Origin: JBPCRW01 sp050996405
GTDB lineage: Bacteria > Acidobacteriota > Blastocatellia > Pyrinomonadales > Pyrinomonadaceae
DNA length: 20,476 bases
Reading direction: 5' to 3'
Assembly (NCBI GenBank): GCA_050996405.1
Contig: JBPCRW010000082.1
Location: 1-20,476, forward strand
The notes beneath the pieces were generated by a model, which ran no database searches, was not told the DNA's origin, and saw only the letters and a program-made list of their open reading frames with translations. Position 1 is the first letter of the stretch. Every line of letters begins with the position of its first letter. Both the position numbers and the translations under genes were made by a program. Shown here one piece after another: positions 12,842-20,476 of the stretch.

Positions 12842-15121
12842 TTATTTTCCGGCTTTCATTTTCTTTGTCGCTTCCGAGTATAAATTCATCAAAACTTTTT
12901 CGGGCGTAAAAGGCGCGTCAAACGCGGGCGAATTTTCCGTATTAAACGCGCAAACTGCGTTGCGGATTGCAAAATACGCGCCGATGCCATACATCAAAGG
13001 CGGCTCGCCGACAGCTTTTGAATTGAAAATCGCTAAATTCTCTCTTTCGGTTTCGAGCGGAATAAAATCCATCGTTTTCGGCACGGAATAAATGTCTGGA
13101 ATTTTGTAAGTTGAAAGCGCGTTTGAGCGCAATTTTCCAAATTTGTCATAGACCACTTCTTCCATCGTCATCCAGCCGATGCCCTGCGCGATGCCGCCTT
13201 CGATTTGCCCGTAATCAACCGCAGTATTCATCGAACTGCCGAAATCGTGACAGGCTTTGACGAAATCAATCGTGTAAATTCCGCGCAGACAATCAACCGT
13301 CACGCCGACAATCGCCGTTCCATAAACGTGATATGCGAACGGATGACCGCTTGCAGTTGACCAATCGAAATGAAGTCCTTCGGTCGCGTAATGCGCGTGT
13401 TCGCTCAAACTGACGCGCTGCATATGCGCCTCGTTGACGAGCATCAGCCAATCGAAATCGGTTGATCCGCCGCTGCGGAAAACGAAACCGTTTTCGATTG
13501 AAACGTCGCCCGCGCTTTTGGCTTCGACGAGCGGCGCGGCAACTTCCTTTAATCTTTGCAAAATCGTTTCGCAGGCAATCTGCGTTGCGCGTCCGTTCAA
13601 ATCGGCGGCGGCTGAAGCGGCGGTCGGCGAAGTATTGGCGATTCGCAAAGTGTTCGTCGTATGAATTTTTACTCTTTCAATCGGCATCGAAAAAACTGTC
13701 GCGGCGACCTGCGCGATTTTCGTATTCACGCCCTGCCCCATTTCGACCGCGCCGGTCGAAATGGCAACTGAACCGTCCGTATAAACGTGAACGAGCGAAC
13801 GCGCCTGGTTCATCGGCGTTTTCGTAAAAGAAATACCGAAACAAATCGGCATCAGCGCAACGCCTTTTTTGATAAATTTATTTTCGCGGTTAAATTTGTC
13901 AGCTTCTTTTTGCAGATTCGCAAAATCAAATTTCGTGTCGGCTTGCGTCCATGTCGCAATCGCTTCGCTTTCCGCAACTTGCCCGTAAGGAAATTCTTCG
14001 CCGTCTCTGATTAAATTTTTTCGCTGAATTTCCGAAGCCGAAACGCCCAGTTTTTCCGCCGCGCGCGCGATTGCCGATTCGATAACGAACATTCCCTGCG
14101 GTCCGCCAAAACCGCGAAACGCCGTGTTCGGCGGCAAATTCGTGCGGCAGCAGTAAGCCGTCGCGGTGACGTTCGGCACAAAATAAGCATTTGTGCAGTG
14201 AAACAAAGTTCTTTCCAAAACCGGCGGTGACAAATCCGCGCTTGCTCCCGCGTTTTGATAAAACACGGCTTCGTAAGCGATGATTTTCAAATCTTTATCC
14301 AAACCGATTTTGTAATCCGATGAATACGGATTGCGCTTTCCGGTCATTCGCATATCTTCCATCCGGTGCAGCGCGTATTTCACGGGGCGTTTCGTCAATT
14401 GCGTGCCGAGCGCGCAAATTGCCGCCCAAGCGTTTGCTTGGTCTTCCTTGCCTCCAAAACCGCCGCCAAGCCGCGTTACGTCAACCTCAATTTGGTGCAT
14501 CGGAATTGCGGTGACGCGCGAAACGGCGCGCTGCACCGCCGCCGGACCTTGCGTCGAAGAATAAATTTTTATTCCGCCCTGTTCGGTCGGAATCGCGTAT
14601 GCGCCCTGCGTTTCGATATAAAGATGTTCCTGCCCGTTCAATTCGGTGCGACCTTCGAAAACATACTCGCTGGCTTTGAAAGCCGTTTCCGCATCGCCCA
14701 ATTTGAAATATTTCGGCGGCACGATTAAATCGCCCTTTGCGAAAGCAATACGCGGGTCGGTAACGATTTCGAGCGGCTCGATTTCCGCTCGTATCAGCTT
14801 CGCCGCTTTCCGCGCCTGCGCTTCGGTTTCCGCCAAAACGAGCGCTACCGGCATTCCTTGAAAATGAACTTCATCGCCCGCAAAAAGCGGCTCGTCCGGC
14901 AAAATTCCGCCGATTTGATTTTCGCCGATTAAATCTTTCGCCGTGATAATTTTGACAACACCTGCCGATTTTTCGGCTTCGTTTGTATCAATACTTTTTA
15001 ACTTTCCGTGCGCGATTTGCGAATCATAAACGCAGGCGAACAGCGTTCCTTCGAGCAGAGGAATATCGTCGAGATAAACTGATTCGCCGCGAACGTGCGA
15101 TTTTGAATCGAGATTTTTCAT
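12842..15121 (-). CDS. xdhB: Xanthine dehydrogenase molybdopterin-binding subunit XdhB
   Basis: The large subunit of xanthine dehydrogenase hydroxylates hypoxanthine to xanthine and xanthine to urate at a Mo-cofactor centre. The 759-residue length fits the Rhodobacter-type separate subunit. The a/b hammerhead domain covers about 10-125 (RGESVYLDDIPLLEGTLFAC). The Mo-binding part has GGGFGGKEDQ (E226), NLPPNTAFRGFGGPQG (R336), AVEMGQGVNTK (458-468) and SKAVGEPPL (E706). These three residues correspond to the substrate-orienting Glu, the Arg and the catalytic Glu of bovine and R. capsulatus XDH (E802/R880/E1261 in the bovine enzyme), so purine specificity is well supported over aldehyde or CO oxidation. 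It sits 36 bases after xdhA and 96 before xdhC. Confidence 0.93.
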   Translation of the reverse strand: MKNLDSKSHVRGESVYLDDIPLLEGTLFACVYDSQIAHGKLKSIDTNEAEKSAGVVKIITAKDLIGENQIGGILPDEPLFAGDEVHFQGMPVALVLAETEAQARKAAKLIRAEIEPLEIVTDPRIAFAKGDLIVPPKYFKLGDAETAFKASEYVFEGRTELNGQEHLYIETQGAYAIPTEQGGIKIYSSTQGPAAVQRAVSRVTAIPMHQIEVDVTRLGGGFGGKEDQANAWAAICALGTQLTKRPVKYALHRMEDMRMTGKRNPYSSDYKIGLDKDLKIIAYEAVFYQNAGASADLSPPVLERTLFHCTNAYFVPNVTATAYCCRTNLPPNTAFRGFGGPQGMFVIESAIARAAEKLGVSASEIQRKNLIRDGEEFPYGQVAESEAIATWTQADTKFDFANLQKEADKFNRENKFIKKGVALMPICFGISFTKTPMNQARSLVHVYTDGSVAISTGAVEMGQGVNTKIAQVAATVFSMPIERVKIHTTNTLRIANTSPTAASAAADLNGRATQIACETILQRLKEVAAPLVEAKSAGDVSIENGFVFRSGGSTDFDWLMLVNEAHMQRVSLSEHAHYATEGLHFDWSTASGHPFAYHVYGTAIVGVTVDCLRGIYTIDFVKACHDFGSSMNTAVDYGQIEGGIAQGIGWMTMEEVVYDKFGKLRSNALSTYKIPDIYSVPKTMDFIPLETERENLAIFNSKAVGEPPLMYGIGAYFAIRNAVCAFNTENSPAFDAPFTPEKVLMNLYSEATKKMKAGK

Positions 15122-15130
15122 TAAATTCTT

Positions 15131-15157
15131 ATCCGCGTCATCCGCGAAAATCTGCGG

Positions 15158-15160
<3 letters not shown>
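15131..15160. repeat. Dispersed ATCCGCG-type repeat, copy A, overlapping the xdhA stop
   Basis: The plus strand reads ATCCGCGTCATCCGCG, then AAAATCTGCGGCTA: three similar words of about 10 bases. Its right end supplies the xdhA stop (TAG at 15158-15160, read as CTA). It fills the 36-base gap to xdhB and aligns with copy B. Confidence 0.65.
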
Positions 15161-16588
<1,428 letters not shown>

Positions 16589-16610
16589 TAAAAATGATAG
16601 TCGCAAAAAT

Positions 16611-16649
16611 TTACAAAAAGCATTGATTTATTTTCGCGCCTTTTTGTAA
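16611..16649. promoter_or_regulatory. Inverted repeat upstream of xdhA (possible attenuator or operator)
   Basis: TTACAAAAAG (16611-16620) and CTTTTTGTAA (16640-16649) form a perfect 10-bp inverted repeat with a 19-base loop. It lies in the 69-base gap between the transporter gene stop and the xdhA start. On the minus strand the stem ends in a T-rich stretch (CTTTTTGTAAATTTTTG), so it could be a weak terminator or an operator separating xdh expression from upstream genes. Confidence 0.4.
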
Positions 16650-16657
16650 TTATAATT

Positions 16658-17113
16658 TCAAAACTGACGAATTAAAATCACGCCGAGCGTAATCAGCGTC
16701 GCGCCGAAAATACGCATCAGATTTATCGGTTTTTCGGGAACGCCGAGCCAGCCGAAATGGTCAATCAAAAGCGTCACGAGCATCTGCCCGCCGATTGCTA
16801 AACTGAACGCCAGCGCAACGCCAACGCGCGGCACGATAGTCGCCATTACGGAAACGAAAAACGCGCCTAAAAATCCGCCAATCCATGCGACGAGCGGCGC
16901 ATTTTTTGACGAAGCCAGATTATTTAAAGGAACGCCCGCCAGTAAAATATAAATGAACAGCGCGACCGTTCCGACGGCAAATGAAATAAACGCCGCGAGA
17001 ATCGGGCTGTCAATCGTCGTCGCAAGTTTGCTGTTGACGGTCGCCTGCGTCGGCATCGCCATTCCCGCCAGGATTGCGAGAAAGAGGAAAAAATAATTGT
17101 TGAAAAAATTCAT
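16658..17113 (-). CDS. DMT-superfamily transporter, YdcZ (DUF606) type
   Basis: This 151-residue inner membrane protein has about five hydrophobic helices: FFLFLAILAGMAMPTQATVN (about 9-28), ILAAFISFAVGTVALFIYIL (about 38-57), PLVAWIGGFLGAFFVSVMAT (about 73-92), VALAFSLAIGGQMLVTLLID (about 98-117) and IFGATLITLGVILI. The pattern A.....N..LA...G.P..AA..SF..G...L and GA.G..F.......P..GV......... GQ is that of the YdcZ family, half-size members of the drug/metabolite transporter superfamily that are thought to work as dimers. The substrate is unknown. Its position between guanine deaminase and xanthine dehydrogenase makes a purine or purine product conceivable, but only by context. A 26-bp inverted heptad repeat separates it from guaD upstream. 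Confidence 0.8.
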   Translation of the reverse strand: MNFFNNYFFLFLAILAGMAMPTQATVNSKLATTIDSPILAAFISFAVGTVALFIYILLAGVPLNNLASSKNAPLVAWIGGFLGAFFVSVMATIVPRVGVALAFSLAIGGQMLVTLLIDHFGWLGVPEKPINLMRIFGATLITLGVILIRQF

Positions 17114-17115
17114 CT

Positions 17116-17188
17116 AATGGTAAATGGTAAATGGTAAATGGCGAGTTTCGGCTTTTCATTAACCATTCACCATTTACCATTTACCATT
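17116..17188. repeat. Inverted pair of TGGTAAA heptad arrays forming a 26-bp stem
   Basis: The left arm at 17116-17141 is made of AATGGTA-type 7-base units (AATGGTAAATGGTAAATGG and onward). The right arm at 17163-17188 is its reverse complement with a single mismatch (25 of 26). A 21-base loop separates them. The pair fills the gap between the guaD stop and the YdcZ-type transporter start and could slow transcription or protect mRNA ends. Confidence 0.9.
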
Positions 17189-17190
17189 AT

Positions 17191-17667
17191 TTAATATTTC
17201 GTTTTATCCGATTTGTTTGTCCAGTTTTTGAAAACCGTTAAGCCCGCGCCGCGCAGAAAATTGACGCTTCTGATGTGACGTTCTTCTGCGGGGCGTTCGA
17301 TTTCGTCGTAGATAAACTGGTCGTCAAAACCTATATTTGCCGCGTCTTCGCGCGTGCAGGCAAAGAAAATTTTTGCCGGACGCGCCCAGTAAATCGCGCC
17401 GAGACACATCGGGCAAGGCTCGCACGAAGTGTATAAAATGCAACCATCAAGCTGGAAAGAATTCAAGTTTTGACACGCCGCGCGAATCGCCACAATTTCG
17501 GCGTGCGCCGTCGGGTCGTTGGTCGAAGTCACGCGGTTGCAGCCTTCGCCGATAATTTCGCCGTCTTTGACGACGACTGCGCCAAACGGTCCGCCCGCGT
17601 CCGTTTCCATTCCTTTCCGCGCCAGTTCAATTGCGCGGCGCATAAATTTTTCGTCGCTCTCAGTCAT
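17191..17667 (-). CDS. guaD: Guanine deaminase (cytidine-deaminase fold, GuaD type)
   Basis: GuaD converts guanine to xanthine and ammonia in the cytoplasm. The 158-residue protein closely follows the pattern of Bacillus subtilis GuaD: GGPFGAVVVKDGEIIGEGCN, the zinc and catalytic site DPTAHAEIVAIRAAC (H55, E57), LYTSCEPCPMCLGAIYWARP (C85 and C88 zinc ligands), GFDDQFIYDEIERPAEER and a C-terminal aromatic tail FKNWTNKSDKTKY. The NDPTAHAE and C-terminal features favour guanine deaminase over TadA, the tRNA adenosine deaminase of the same fold. The ATG at 17665-17667 abuts the stop of the cyclotransferase gene upstream with no gap, suggesting coupled translation. Its product, xanthine, is the substrate of the xdhAB enzyme encoded downstream in the same direction. 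Confidence 0.87.
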   Translation of the reverse strand: MTESDEKFMRRAIELARKGMETDAGGPFGAVVVKDGEIIGEGCNRVTSTNDPTAHAEIVAIRAACQNLNSFQLDGCILYTSCEPCPMCLGAIYWARPAKIFFACTREDAANIGFDDQFIYDEIERPAEERHIRSVNFLRGAGLTVFKNWTNKSDKTKY

Positions 17668-18540
17668 TTATTGTTTCGGTTTTACCTTTATCTCAAAAAG
17701 TTTTTTCCAATCTTTTCCGGTAACGAAAATCCGGTCGTTCGCCGCGTCATATGCAATTCCGTTCATCGTATTTTCAGGGTCGCGGTCAACGTCTTCGGGC
17801 GAGATTCCCTGCAAATCAATCCAGCCCAAAAGTTTTCCCGTGTTCGGGTCAATCCGCGCGATATAATTCGGCTTGCCTAAAATTTCAGGGTCTTCCGAAT
17901 GCCAGACGTTTGCCCAAATTTCGCCTTTGATATATTCGAGTTCGTTGATTTGAATCAACGGTTTTCCGTCTTCGCGGAACACCGGAATTGTCCGAACGGG
18001 CTGGAAAGTTTCTGGATTCATCACTCTGATAATGTGCGTTCTATCGGTCATAAACAGATTTTTTCCGTCCGTCGTCATTCCCCATCCTTCGCCGGAATAA
18101 TTAAGTTCTCTGAGCAATTTAAAACTGCCTGCGTCAAACACGCGGCATACGCCTTCTTCCCAAGTCAGTTGATAAATTTTATCGTCAATCATCGAAATTC
18201 CTTCGCCGAAACTTTCCTTCGGCAAATCGAATTTCTGGACGACTTTGCCGGTTTCGAGTTCGACTTTTCGCAATTCGGACGCGCCTTCCTGTCCTGTGCT
18301 TTCATACAAAAATCCGTCGTGGAAAAACAAGCCTTCGGTAAAGGCTTTCGGGTCGTGTTTATAAGTATTGACAATTTCATACGTATAAACCGGAACTTTG
18401 CCGGAAGTCTGGTTGTTTGAATTGACGGATTTATTAACGTTCACATTCGGGCGATTTACGGTTTGTTCCGTTTTGCACGAAAGCGCGAAAACGGCGAATA
18501 AAATCAGCATTCCAAGACGCATTTTCAAAAGTCCTTTCAT
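17668..18540 (-). CDS. Glutaminyl-peptide cyclotransferase (plant-type), lipoprotein
   Basis: The enzyme cyclises N-terminal glutamine to pyroglutamate. The 290-residue product begins with a lipoprotein signal: hydrophobic MLILFAVFALSC with the lipobox cysteine C22, then a Asn/Ser-rich linker. The rest matches the five-bladed beta-propeller glutamine cyclotransferase family: FTEGLFFHDGFLYESTGQEG, FGEGISMIDDKIYQLTWEEG, YSGEGWGMTTDGKNLFMTD, INELEYIKGEIWANVWHSED, and PNYIARIDPNTGKLLGWIDL. An internal ATG at 18522 is preceded by AAAGGA about nine bases upstream and would still give a full signal peptide; the start at 18540 has no such site. The protein is expected in the periplasm. Its place in a purine operon is unexplained, and the pairing may be only transcriptional. 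Confidence 0.88.
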   Translation of the reverse strand: MKGLLKMRLGMLILFAVFALSCKTEQTVNRPNVNVNKSVNSNNQTSGKVPVYTYEIVNTYKHDPKAFTEGLFFHDGFLYESTGQEGASELRKVELETGKVVQKFDLPKESFGEGISMIDDKIYQLTWEEGVCRVFDAGSFKLLRELNYSGEGWGMTTDGKNLFMTDRTHIIRVMNPETFQPVRTIPVFREDGKPLIQINELEYIKGEIWANVWHSEDPEILGKPNYIARIDPNTGKLLGWIDLQGISPEDVDRDPENTMNGIAYDAANDRIFVTGKDWKKLFEIKVKPKQ

Positions 18541-18553
18541 AAAATTTCGAGAA

Positions 18554-19888
18554 TTATTTTCGTAGTGCCTGCTCGATTGTCCTGCGAAATCCGGCGGCGG
18601 AAAGCTCGCGCGCTTTTACGCCGTTAAAGTAAATTGTCGGCGTTCCGCCAATGCCGTAAGCCGTGCCGTCTTCAATATCTTTTTTGACATCCGACTCATA
18701 TTTTTTGCCGTCAAAATCGGCATCGAACTGCCGGCGATTCAAGCCTAAATCAGATGCGTATTTTTTCAAAGACGCGGCATCGAGTTTGTCTTGATTTTTA
18801 TACAAAACATCGGTGTATTCAAAAAATTTTCCCTGCGCGTGCGCGGCGGCGGCGGCGAGCGCGGCACTGTAAGCATTTTTGTGAATCTGCGTCAGCGGAA
18901 AATCGCGCACGACGAAACGAATTTTATCGCCGTATTCCGCCAAAACTTTTTGCAGAACCGGATGCGTCGCGCTGCACGAAGGACATTGAAAATCGGTGAA
19001 CATCACGACCGTGACGGGCGCGTTTATATTTCCACGCGACGGATTGGCTGGAAGAACGGCGATATTTTGACGAAACGGCGCGGGTTCTTTGAGCAGAGTT
19101 TTCGCGCCGTATTTTTGAGACAGGCGTTTTTCCAAATCGCTCTGTAATTTTTCGCGCTCGTCGTCGGAAAATTCCTTCATTTTGTCGGTTACTTCGCGGG
19201 CGATGATGTCTTCGGGCTGAATTCCTAATTGTTTCGCTTCCGCCGAAATCAGCGCGGAGAAAACCAACTGTTCGAGCGCGTCGGACGTTTGCTCGTAAAT
19301 CGTCATTCGCGTTTCGTAAAGATTTTGTCCGTTTTTTTCTTCAAAATTTTTCGCGGTAATCGGCTTGCCGTCAACGGTCGCCAACACGTCGGACGGCTGC
19401 AAAAGCGGCGCGTTGACATCTTTGAGCGTTTCAGTTTTGTGAAGCGTTTTAAGTCGCGCGACGTATTCAATCAAGCCTTTTTGTTCAGGCTCTTGCCGCA
19501 AAAAATTGACGATTTGCGGGCGCGTTTCGGCTAAGGTTTTGTTGCCGATTTGCGCTCTGTTCGCGTCATAGACTGCCTGGATTTGCGAGTCGGTCGGCGC
19601 GGGAATTTTTGCTGCCACTTCCGTTGCGACCAAATTCTCGACCGTCGTTTTGCGCGCTTTGGCTTCCGCGTCAAGCAGCGCGTCGGCGATTTGCTGTGCA
19701 AGCAATTCGGTTCGTAAATCGCGGATAATTTGCGGCAGCTTCGAGTAATTTTCGGCAACCTGCGGCGGCAAATCCTTGACCGTGAAATTTTGATTATTCG
19801 TTGTCGCCAGAATCTCGCCCGCTTGCGCGAAACAACTAAAAACAAACACGATTGAACAAAAAAATACAGCTAAAAACTTCATAGACAT
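18554..19888 (-). CDS. Periplasmic SurA-N-like / DsbA-type thioredoxin fusion
   Basis: The 444-residue protein has a signal peptide (1-22, ending CFAQA). Residues about 25-270 contain two repeats of a SurA-N-like helical chaperone pattern: ILATTNNQNFTVKDLP (26 onward) and VLATVDGKPITAKNFEEKNG (168 onward), each followed by long helices (LLAQQIADALLDAEAKA, LEQLVFSALISAEAKQLG). There is no parvulin catalytic domain. Residues about 280-444 are a DsbA/DsbG-like thioredoxin: VTVVMFTDFQCPSCSATHPV with active CPSC (302-305), a helical insert (SAALAAAAAHAQGKFFEYTD) and the cis-proline GTPT (P417). It is likely a periplasmic oxidase or disulfide isomerase with its own substrate-holding part. It heads the minus-strand gene series; the stop lies 13 bases before the cyclotransferase start. 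M3 (19882) is an alternative start. Confidence 0.85.
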   Translation of the reverse strand: MSMKFLAVFFCSIVFVFSCFAQAGEILATTNNQNFTVKDLPPQVAENYSKLPQIIRDLRTELLAQQIADALLDAEAKARKTTVENLVATEVAAKIPAPTDSQIQAVYDANRAQIGNKTLAETRPQIVNFLRQEPEQKGLIEYVARLKTLHKTETLKDVNAPLLQPSDVLATVDGKPITAKNFEEKNGQNLYETRMTIYEQTSDALEQLVFSALISAEAKQLGIQPEDIIAREVTDKMKEFSDDEREKLQSDLEKRLSQKYGAKTLLKEPAPFRQNIAVLPANPSRGNINAPVTVVMFTDFQCPSCSATHPVLQKVLAEYGDKIRFVVRDFPLTQIHKNAYSAALAAAAAHAQGKFFEYTDVLYKNQDKLDAASLKKYASDLGLNRRQFDADFDGKKYESDVKKDIEDGTAYGIGGTPTIYFNGVKARELSAAGFRRTIEQALRK

Positions 19889-19961
19889 TTTGCGGGAAAC
19901 GAGTTTCAGTTTGCGTCCCTTCTATCTGAATTCATCAAATCTTTTTTCATAAAACGACCGT

Positions 19962-19988
19962 CACAGATTATCACAAATTAACGTCGAT
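19962..19988. repeat. Dispersed AATCTGTG-type intergenic repeat, copy D
   Basis: The plus strand reads CACAGATTATCACAAATTAA then CGTCGAT. Reverse-complemented it has two AATCTGTG/AATTTGTG words, the AT-rich version of the words in copies A and B. It sits in the gap between the divergent thioredoxin fusion and VOC genes. Confidence 0.5.
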
Positions 19989-20013
19989 AGCTTAATTTGC
20001 TAAAATCAAAACC

Positions 20014-20019
20014 GGAGGA
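20014..20019 (+). promoter_or_regulatory. Ribosome binding site deciding the VOC gene start
   Basis: GGAGGA is ten bases before the ATG at 20030. The earlier in-frame ATG at 19997 has no such site and would place GGAGGA inside the coding region, so 20030 is chosen. Confidence 0.75.
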
Positions 20020-20029
20020 TTTTACAAAA

Positions 20030-20383
20030 ATGTCTGACACGAGATTTTCGGGAACGGTTGACCATCTGGCAATTAAATGCGGCGAATTGACGAACGCCGT
20101 CGAGGAATACAAACGGCTCGGTTTCGCGGTCGAAACGATTTACGAAGATTGGGCGATGATGCGCGACGCGAAAGGTTTCGGCATCGCGCTGCTGCCGCCC
20201 GATTCCAAACATCCGCCGCACATCGGTTTGAAAGTCGAAACTATGGGTGAACTCGAACAAGCGGCGCGGCGCGAAAATCGCCCTGTAAAACCGCACCGCG
20301 ACGGCACTTCGTCGTTTTACACGAAAGGCGTTGACGGGCAAATTGTCGAACTGATTTATTATCCGTCGGATTTTGGAAAATAA
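20030..20383 (+). CDS. VOC (glyoxalase/bleomycin-resistance fold) protein
   Basis: From the ATG at 20030 the product has 117 residues, the size of a single VOC unit with two beta-alpha-beta-beta-beta modules. Module 1 starts GTVDHLAIKCGELTNAVEEY and KRLGFAVETIYEDWAMM. Module 2 starts HPPHIGLKVETMGELEQAAR and ends GVDGQIVELIYYP. The His in VDHLAI, the His in HIGLKV and the Glu in VELIYY occupy the positions of the usual metal ligands, so a metalloenzyme is likely. The family covers isomerases, dioxygenases, thiol transferases and binding proteins, and the substrate cannot be read from sequence. The gene is divergent from the periplasmic fusion gene and has a strong Shine-Dalgarno site. Confidence 0.8.
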   Translation: MSDTRFSGTVDHLAIKCGELTNAVEEYKRLGFAVETIYEDWAMMRDAKGFGIALLPPDSKHPPHIGLKVETMGELEQAARRENRPVKPHRDGTSSFYTKGVDGQIVELIYYPSDFGK

Positions 20384-20411
20384 TTCCACCGCCGAGAAGC
20401 GGAGAAGCAAA

Positions 20412-20457
20412 AGTTTTTCCAGTAAAAACTCAAAGATAAAAAGCCTTTTTTTTTTTT
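20412..20457 (+). terminator. Possible terminator after the VOC gene
   Basis: AGTTTTT (20412-20418) pairs with AAAAACT (20424-20430) around five bases. A run of 12 T follows at 20446-20457. The stem is AT-only and 15 bases separate it from the T run, so support is modest. The AAAAAGCC before the T run may pair with part of it instead. Confidence 0.35.
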
Positions 20458-20476
20458 GTTTTCTTTCATTTTTTTT

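Noticed and set aside
17191..17667. Calling the deaminase tadA (tRNA adenosine deaminase)
   Set aside because: NDPTAHAE, GFDDQFIYDEI and the aromatic C-terminal tail match the guanine deaminase branch, and the neighbours are purine catabolic genes.
20446..20476. T runs at the right edge as a sign of a mobile element end
   Set aside because: No inverted repeat, duplication or transposase is visible; a terminator tail or simple homopolymer explains it.

Overview
The window looks like a chromosomal stretch of a Gram-negative bacterium. The signs are a TonB-type C-terminal domain protein, a lipoprotein signal, a periplasmic thiol-disulfide protein and a molybdenum hydroxylase operon. Mixed base composition, weak Shine-Dalgarno use, a TPR-rich serine/threonine kinase and a kinase remnant resemble Acidobacteriota (Blastocatellia-like). 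That taxonomic guess is an inference from style; no marker gene settles it.

Layout. 3-128 is the last 41 codons of a gene cut by the window edge, like the C-terminus of GH20 beta-N-acetylhexosaminidases. 174-722 is a secreted TPR + TonB_C protein and 913-1215 a small acidic unknown. 1245-1769 (minus) is a protein kinase that has lost its catalytic centre. 2011-2697 (minus) is leucyl/phenylalanyl-tRNA-protein transferase (aat) and 2777-4252 (minus) a MATE efflux pump. 4564-8790 (plus) is a tight triad: von Willebrand A protein, PP2C phosphatase, and a large membrane kinase with zinc-ribbon-like cysteines, coiled coil and TPRs. It matches the TerY-P / YegL-YegK-YegI signalling arrangement. 8899-9288 is a Lys/Ala-rich histone H1-like protein that converges on clpA (9350-11611, minus) across a perfect bidirectional hairpin.

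From 19888 down to 11777 all genes read on the minus strand with short gaps: a SurA-N-like/DsbA fusion, a glutaminyl-peptide cyclotransferase lipoprotein, guanine deaminase, a YdcZ-type DMT transporter, and xanthine dehydrogenase XdhA (2Fe-2S + FAD), XdhB (molybdopterin) and the maturation factor XdhC. The last part is a coherent guanine to xanthine to urate module. A divergent VOC (glyoxalase-fold) protein closes the window at 20030-20383.

The most unusual signal is not a gene. The purine operon carries four heptanucleotide tandem repeats of different sequence: two inside xdhC, one inside xdhA, and one as a 26-bp inverted repeat between guaD and the transporter gene. xdhA also carries an in-frame palindromic insertion encoding PPASAGG. 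A second family of short words (ATCCGCG / AATCTGCGG / AATCTGTG type) sits in several intergenic gaps, including directly at the xdhA and xdhB stops. Together they suggest small repeat elements that settle between genes and in protein linkers.
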